Assembly (NCBI GenBank): GCA_030655675.1
Contig: JAUSPM010000255.1
Coordinates: forward strand, 1-9,385
DNA: 9,385 bases
Source: Methanosarcinaceae archaeon
Lineage (GTDB): Archaea; Halobacteriota; Methanosarcinia; Methanosarcinales; Methanosarcinaceae
Reading direction: 5' to 3'
A program made the position numbers and the translations under genes. How positions within the stretch are numbered: the stretch's first letter is position 1; each line of letters opens with the position of its first letter. Below, piece by piece: positions 6,081 through 9,385 of this stretch. The notes under the pieces are model-generated. The model did not search any database and was not told the origin of the DNA. It saw nothing but the letters and a program-made list of their open reading frames with translations.

Positions 6081-6836
6081 ATGAAACCAAACAATGACTT
6101 GACTGTAAGTCCTGAAGATCTAAATGAATTTCAAAACATAATCGGCGTTCGTTTTAATGATAACAAATATTTGATACAAGCGTTATTACATAGCTCGCTT
6201 TTCAGTGGGGACAAAACGAAATTAGACGCATTTAAAAGAGTAAACGGTCTCGAATCTGATAATTATGAAAAACTAGAATACCTTGGGGATTCAGTATTAG
6301 GCTTAATTGTATCTGAATATTCTTATCATGAAAAAGTAATTGAAGAATATGCGAGAGCACAAGAACGAAAAATAGAGGGTGTTTTAACTGATATTAAGAA
6401 AGTATTGGTATCCAATGATAATTTAAAACCATTGGCACATAAAATAGATCTTGATGATTACATATTATATGGCTACCTGGAAAATATTAGTGACATATAT
6501 GCAAATGTAATTGAAGCGCTCATTGGCAGTATTTATCTTGATCGGGGATATGCCGAAGCGAAGAAATTTGTATGCAAATTTTTTGATATAAAAGGTGCTT
6601 TAAGCAAAATTGTGGATTCAAATCCCAAGGGAAAATTGAGTGAAATTTGTGATAAGAACGGCTGGGATCTTCCGGAATATAAATTAATAAATGAAGAAGG
6701 ACCAGACCATAAAAAAACATTTACAGTCGGACTATATATTTGTGGTGAGCAAGTTTCCATTGGAACCGGGCATAAGATACAATATGCAGAAATAGATGCT
6801 GCTGAAAAATATCTAAAAAAAAGAGACTTACGATGA
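6081..6836 (+). CDS. rnc: Ribonuclease III
   Basis: This double-strand-specific endoribonuclease has 251 residues. The catalytic domain spans about 15-170 and the dsRNA-binding domain about 181-247. The signature is clear: HSS (37-39), then YEKLEYLGDSVLGLIV (62-77), where E63, E66 and D70 correspond to E. coli E38, E41 and D45. The second metal-binding block is ANVIEALIGSIYLD (141-154). E145 matches E. coli E117, but N142 stands where E. coli has D114. The dsRBD shows PEYKLINEEGPDHKKTFTV (198-216) and a GTGHKIQYAEIDAAEKYL helix whose usual KK pair is partly lost (KIQ). RNase III is uncommon in archaea, which process rRNA with the splicing endonuclease, so transfer from bacteria is likely. The ribosome binding site is weak (GAGAG at 6067-6073). 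Possible substrates are rRNA, antisense duplexes or local hairpin transcripts. Confidence 0.93.
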   Translation: MKPNNDLTVSPEDLNEFQNIIGVRFNDNKYLIQALLHSSLFSGDKTKLDAFKRVNGLESDNYEKLEYLGDSVLGLIVSEYSYHEKVIEEYARAQERKIEGVLTDIKKVLVSNDNLKPLAHKIDLDDYILYGYLENISDIYANVIEALIGSIYLDRGYAEAKKFVCKFFDIKGALSKIVDSNPKGKLSEICDKNGWDLPEYKLINEEGPDHKKTFTVGLYICGEQVSIGTGHKIQYAEIDAAEKYLKKRDLR

Positions 6837-6896
6837 GTTGGATGTTTATTATGTGTTAGTGAAAAGTAATTCTGTTCCGAACGGATATTAATGGCG

Positions 6897-7256
6897 TTAA
6901 ATTATTTCTCCAATCCGGTTCAATATTTCTCCAAATGTCAGTTCATTTGACGGATTTACGGAATCTCCTTCATGCATATGATGGGGGAATGTATCAATAT
7001 TACGATGATGTGGCGCATTGTCCCACCTCGTTATCAACGCTTTATCTTTATTTTGCCAGTGATATGAGTAATCGATCTTATGCAAATCAGAATTAACATA
7101 TTCAAAAACATGTAATTCAGAATCATCCCTTAATTCGATTACGAATCGTATAAAACCTTTATTTACACCAATAAATTCTCGGACAAGTCTAAAATTCTTG
7201 ACAGATGGATTGTTCTTTGCAATTTTCTTTAAGAATTCAAAATAATCGCTGATCAT
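6897..7256 (-). CDS. DUF6516/TumE-like protein, putative toxin
   Basis: This 119-residue protein matches, from memory, the DUF6516 family, some members of which are named TumE toxins. The diagnostic stretch runs from about 65 to 103: YHWQ, then LITRWDNAPHH (74-84), DTFPHHMH (88-95) and GDSVNPS (97-103). The histidine-rich W-D-N-x-x-H-H and H-H-x-H pattern suggests a metal-binding or nuclease-like site, but the activity is inferred. Its ATG overlaps the upstream gene's stop by four bases (ATGA, 7253-7256), giving the antitoxin-then-toxin order and translational coupling usual for such modules. No signal peptide or membrane segment is present. It converges on the RNase III gene with a 60-bp gap. 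An alternative is a non-toxic regulatory partner. Confidence 0.7.
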   Translation of the reverse strand: MISDYFEFLKKIAKNNPSVKNFRLVREFIGVNKGFIRFVIELRDDSELHVFEYVNSDLHKIDYSYHWQNKDKALITRWDNAPHHRNIDTFPHHMHEGDSVNPSNELTFGEILNRIGEII

Positions 7257-7540
7257 CCAATTGCCGCTATCAGCGCATTTTTCTCATCTTTTAACTCATT
7301 ATATATCTCTGTAGATGCTTTCCATTCAAGAAAATCCATATCATCACCAAGAGTTCCAGCTACATATTTTTTGTAGAATTCCTCACTTTTCATGCCATAT
7401 TTTGTTTCAAAATATTTCAGGTTTTCATGAATATCATTTATTTTATGACTCATCTCTTCGATTTTGGATTTGAGGGTCCTGATTACAACGTCCGTTAAGA
7501 AATCCGTCATAATTGTTGGGTTCTTAATTTCTGATGCCAT
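7253..7540 (-). CDS. Putative antitoxin partner of the DUF6516-like protein
   Basis: This 95-residue, mostly helical, charged protein has a likely coiled segment at about 15-47. The motif KYGMKSEEFYKKY (47-59), followed by LGDDMDFLEW (64-73), recurs in small proteins encoded just before DUF6516 genes as I recall them, and those are annotated as antitoxin components. The open frame can be extended to an ATG at 7558. The ATG at 7540 (MASEIKNP) is better, because it sits four bases after a full AGGTGA ribosome binding site (7545-7550) that matches the 16S rRNA tail. No classic DNA-binding fold is obvious, so I cannot say whether it autoregulates. It ends in a four-base overlap with the toxin-like gene. 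Confidence 0.7.
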   Translation of the reverse strand: MASEIKNPTIMTDFLTDVVIRTLKSKIEEMSHKINDIHENLKYFETKYGMKSEEFYKKYVAGTLGDDMDFLEWKASTEIYNELKDEKNALIAAIG

Positions 7541-7568
7541 TATATCACCTATTTGCATAGTATGGTAC

Positions 7569-7585
7569 TAATATTTATTTAACCC
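7569..7585 (-). promoter_or_regulatory. TATA box of the toxin-antitoxin-like operon
   Basis: On the minus strand GAAAGGGTTAAATAAATA (BRE-like, then TATA) lies about 35-45 bases before the antitoxin-like start. The predicted start near 7550 gives a short leader containing the AGGTGA site. Confidence 0.5.
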
Positions 7586-7604
7586 TTTCTTGTAGCATTA
7601 TAAT

Positions 7605-7644
7605 GTGAGTAAATTCGATCGTAGTGAGAATTTTCTCATTGTTT
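7605..7644 (+). repeat. Palindromic covarying repeat, copy 2
   Basis: The arms TGAGTAAATTC (7606-7616) and GAATTTTCTCA (7628-7638) pair with one mismatch around GATCGTAGTGA. Relative to the copies at 9288 and 9348, the end base pair and an inner pair are changed on both sides (TGAG/CTCA for CGAG/CTCG, TTC/GAA for TCC/GGA), so the stem is kept. Confidence 0.75.
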
Positions 7645-7667
7645 GATATCTAAAATCCTGCATCCAT

Positions 7668-7688
7668 CTTAAAAATAATAAAAATAAG
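7668..7688 (-). terminator. T-rich terminator of tRNA-Arg
   Basis: On the minus strand the sequence after the tRNA reads CTTATTTTTATTATTTTTAA, two T5 runs, the usual archaeal U-tract stop. Confidence 0.55.
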
Positions 7689-7763
7689 CGATCCCGAAGG
7701 GATTCGAACCCTTGACCCCCGGGTTAGAAGCCCGGTGCTATATCCAGGCTAAGCCACGGGACC
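7689..7763 (-). tRNA. tRNA-Arg (TCT)
   Basis: On the minus strand the acceptor stem GGTCCCG (7763-7757) pairs with CGGGATC (7696-7690) with one G-U pair, followed by discriminator G (7689). The anticodon stem-loop is CCGGG-CTTCTAA-CCCGG, giving anticodon TCT (reads AGA/AGG). The T arm AAGGG-TTCGAAT-CCCTT is perfect, and the D arm contains GGCTTAGCCTGGATATAGC, as in methanosarcinal tRNA-Arg. There is no intron and CCA is not encoded. A possible TATA-like stretch lies near 7812-7824 on the same strand. Confidence 0.95.
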
Positions 7764-7869
7764 GCGTTGGATGGTATTTGCTGTGAGTAGAGTACGAAAT
7801 AGATGTTTATCCATAAAAGGTTTTTGTACAAAAATCTCTTTGAGGTTTTTATAATCCACTTCTCAACAT

Positions 7870-7885
7870 AAATATTAATATATGG
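7870..7885 (+). promoter_or_regulatory. TATA box of ilvE
   Basis: AAATATTAATATATGG lies about 60-75 bases before the start codon. A transcription start about 25 bases downstream would leave a leader of roughly 40 bases. Confidence 0.45.
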
Positions 7886-7945
7886 TACGAATAGTATCAA
7901 GAAATACTTATTAACATTAACATTACCCTTGACGAGGTTTCATAC

Positions 7946-8824
7946 ATGAGTGAACTACTGATATATTCAAACGGTAAATATGTGCCAAAATCCCAGGCTA
8001 CCACCTCTCTTTATGACCACGGTTTCCTTTACGGTGACGGTGTTTTTGAAGGCATCAGGGCGTACAACGGGCGTGTTTTCAAGTTAGACGAACACATCGA
8101 CAGGTTGTACGACTCTGCAAAAGCCATCGCGCTTAAGATCCCGATGTCAAAAGAGGAGATGAAAGAAGCGATCCTTGAGACTCTGCGGAAAAACAACTTG
8201 ACAGATGCATACATCAGACCTATCGTTTCAAGGGGTGTAGGCGACCTGGGACTCGATCCCCGCAAATGTCCTGTGCCCAACATCTACATCATAACACAGG
8301 AATGGGGCGCAATGTATGGCGACCTCTATGAAGTAGGTTTGACTGCAATAACAGTTGCAATCAGGCGAAACGCGCCGGATGCGCTCTCACCCAACATCAA
8401 ATCTCTGAATTATCTTAACAACATCCTCGCAAAGATCGAAGCGAACGAAAAAGGAGGCGATGAGGCCATATTCCTTGACAATAATGGATATGTTTCCGAA
8501 GGTTCCGGCGACAACATCTTTGTCGTCAAGAACGGCAAGGTCGTAACCCCGCCAACCATCAATAACCTTAGAGGCATAACAAGAGCCGCAGCAATTGATA
8601 TCTTAAAAGAAATGGACTATTCCATCACAGAAGTGAACATCGGTATGTTTGACCTCTACACAGCAGACGAGATATTTGTAACTGGCACGGCTGCCGAATC
8701 CGCCCCGATCACAAAGGTTGACGGACGCGTAATAGGTGATGGAAAACCAGGGCCCATAACAAAGAAAATGATCGAGGCATTTGAGTACCTAACACAGAAC
8801 ACCGGTACCACGATCAATCCTTAA
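7946..8824 (+). CDS. ilvE: Branched-chain amino acid aminotransferase
   Basis: IlvE (EC 2.6.1.42) is a PLP enzyme of fold class IV. It exchanges amino groups between glutamate and the 2-oxo acids of leucine, isoleucine and valine, the last step of their synthesis. At 292 residues it has family length. Family features are the N-terminal SLYDHGFLYGDGVFEGIRAY (21-40), R53 in the HIDRL block, the PLP lysine K152 in NIKSLNYLNN, E185 in EGSGDNIF and the GITR loop (210-213), followed by VTGTAAE (245-251). D-amino-acid transaminase and aminodeoxychorismate lyase share the fold. The length and the GVFEGIRAY and KSLNYLNN motifs favour IlvE. The ribosome binding site GAGGT (7934-7938) lies 7 bases before the ATG. 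A hairpin terminator follows directly, so it appears monocistronic. Confidence 0.95.
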   Translation: MSELLIYSNGKYVPKSQATTSLYDHGFLYGDGVFEGIRAYNGRVFKLDEHIDRLYDSAKAIALKIPMSKEEMKEAILETLRKNNLTDAYIRPIVSRGVGDLGLDPRKCPVPNIYIITQEWGAMYGDLYEVGLTAITVAIRRNAPDALSPNIKSLNYLNNILAKIEANEKGGDEAIFLDNNGYVSEGSGDNIFVVKNGKVVTPPTINNLRGITRAAAIDILKEMDYSITEVNIGMFDLYTADEIFVTGTAAESAPITKVDGRVIGDGKPGPITKKMIEAFEYLTQNTGTTINP

Positions 8825-8837
8825 CATCAGTGTTTTT

Positions 8838-8866
8838 GCGGGATGAGACATCCCGTATCTCTTTTT
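8838..8866 (+). terminator. Hairpin/T-run terminator of ilvE
   Basis: CGGGATG (8839-8845) and CATCCCG (8849-8855) form a perfect 7-bp stem with a 3-nt loop. It starts 14 bases after the ilvE stop and is followed by five T (8862-8866). Confidence 0.7.
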
Positions 8867-9040
8867 GCGATTACCAACTCTTTTCCAGATCCATTGGTAT
8901 TTTTTATCTCACTTAGAATTTGTTCTGGATGTATGTTCATGGGAAAAGTGGCACTTTTTTTGCAATTATAAAATTGGGGTATTTGTATATCTGGTGCAAC
9001 GTCTTGGTGCAGAGTGTTTAATGAGTCCATGATAAAAACG

Positions 9041-9110
9041 ATTCTACCACCCGCGTGCAGCGCGGCGTTGCCCGACATACACATAGAATTTTCAATCGTT
9101 TCCAACATAT
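9041..9110 (+). repeat. GC-hairpin element, type A, distant copy
   Basis: The stem CCGCG (9051-9055) / CGCGG (9061-9065) and the tail with ATACACATAGAATTTTCAAT match 1-60, some 9 kb away, and the inverted copy at 732-806. The sequence before the stem (CTACCA) also resembles the CTACAA at position 2. This shows the family is dispersed and not only a local tandem array. The remaining sequence from 8867 to 9040 shows nothing I can assign. Confidence 0.7.
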
Positions 9111-9125
9111 TCCTCTATTTTTAAT

Positions 9126-9267
9126 AGTATAGAGATTGTCGGAAAAGTCCATATTTCGAGGTATTTCAACTTATTTAATAAATTTAGTACAACGCTGCAT
9201 AGCGTTTTACTTGCAAATATTGATTGAAATGTTCCGATTTTCCCACTTTTCCGACAATCTCAGTATA
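9126..9267. mobile_element. MITE-like element with 17-bp inverted repeats and target duplication
   Basis: GAGATTGTCGGAAAAGT (9132-9148) is the exact reverse complement of ACTTTTCCGACAATCTC (9245-9261), bounding a 130-bp element. Both ends are flanked by the direct repeat AGTATA (9126-9131 and 9262-9267), consistent with a 6-bp target duplication. The interior has no coding capacity. It is partly palindromic further in (AGGTATTTCAA against TTGAAATGTT) and contains an AACGCT/AGCGTT mini-hairpin near 9192. It would need a transposase supplied in trans. I cannot assign the parent insertion-sequence family. Confidence 0.8.
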
Positions 9268-9287
9268 TGTTTTATAAACATATAGTT

Positions 9288-9325
9288 CGAGTAACTCCGA
9301 GTATAGCGAGGATTTTCTCGTTGTT
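9288..9325 (+). repeat. Palindromic covarying repeat, copy 3
   Basis: The arms CGAGTAACTCC (9288-9298) and GGATTTTCTCG (9310-9320) pair with two mismatches around GAGTATAGCGA. They are followed by TTGTT, shared with the copy at 7605. Confidence 0.75.
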
Positions 9326-9347
9326 ATAATCTGTAAGATTATGTACT

Positions 9348-9385
9348 CCAAGTAAATCTGAGCATCAGCGAAGATTTTCTTGTAG
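9348..9385 (+). repeat. Palindromic covarying repeat, copy 4 (at window edge)
   Basis: CAAGTAAATCT pairs with AGATTTTCTTG with one mismatch around GAGCATCAGCGA-like loop sequence. The stem pairs differ from copy 3 on both sides (CAAG/CTTG, TCT/AGA). It starts 61 bp after copy 3, and the series may continue beyond the window. Confidence 0.7.

Noticed and set aside
8827..9108. 93-residue open frame on the minus strand as a real gene
   Set aside because: Its start lies inside the GC-hairpin repeat, its end overlaps the ilvE terminator, and no ribosome binding site is seen. It is kept only as a low-interest remnant idea.

Overview
The window reads as chromosomal DNA of a methanogenic euryarchaeon, most likely of the Methanosarcinales/Methanosarcinaceae. 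This rests on family recognition from memory and was not searched. The signs are an archaeal-type S-adenosylmethionine synthetase, a long-form HisG, AT-rich TATA-box promoters, a tRNA-Tyr with the archaeal C1:G72 pair and an intron at 37/38 that folds as a bulge-helix-bulge, and ribosome binding sites of the GGTGA/GAGG type.

Layout. 1-1177 has no credible gene. It holds a cluster of degenerate repeats, each centred on a short GC-rich hairpin in an AT-rich background, in both orientations. 1178-3408 (minus) is a partial histidine operon, hisG-hisA-hisB. 3409-3760 is a divergent promoter region. 3761-4957 (plus) is the archaeal SAM synthetase. 5071-5110 is a small palindromic repeat, followed by tRNA-Tyr(GTA) with a 40-nt intron, tRNA-Asp(GTC) and a clear hairpin/T-run terminator. 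5619-5834 encodes a two-helix membrane protein. 6081-6836 encodes a ribonuclease III, an enzyme uncommon in archaea. 6897-7540 (minus) is an overlapping gene pair that looks like a toxin-antitoxin module of the DUF6516/TumE type. A second palindromic repeat and tRNA-Arg(TCT) (minus) follow. 7946-8824 (plus) is the branched-chain aminotransferase ilvE with a hairpin terminator. 8867-9385 is again repeat territory: another copy of the GC-hairpin element, a 130-bp MITE-like element with perfect 17-bp terminal inverted repeats and a 6-bp target duplication, and two tandem palindromic repeats.

How it fits together. hisGAB, the SAM synthetase, ilvE and the three tRNAs are housekeeping functions. 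The accessory content (RNase III, the toxin-antitoxin-like pair, the small membrane protein and the repeat-rich ends) lies between them. The best candidates for undescribed biology are two families of structured repeats. One is the GC-hairpin family (eight hairpins seen). The other is a palindrome of about 38 bp whose four copies differ in sequence but keep their stem by paired substitutions. A speculative link is that RNase III could act on transcripts of such hairpins; nothing in the sequence proves it. Start codons were set by ribosome-binding-site position for hisG, hisA, the small membrane gene and the antitoxin-like gene.
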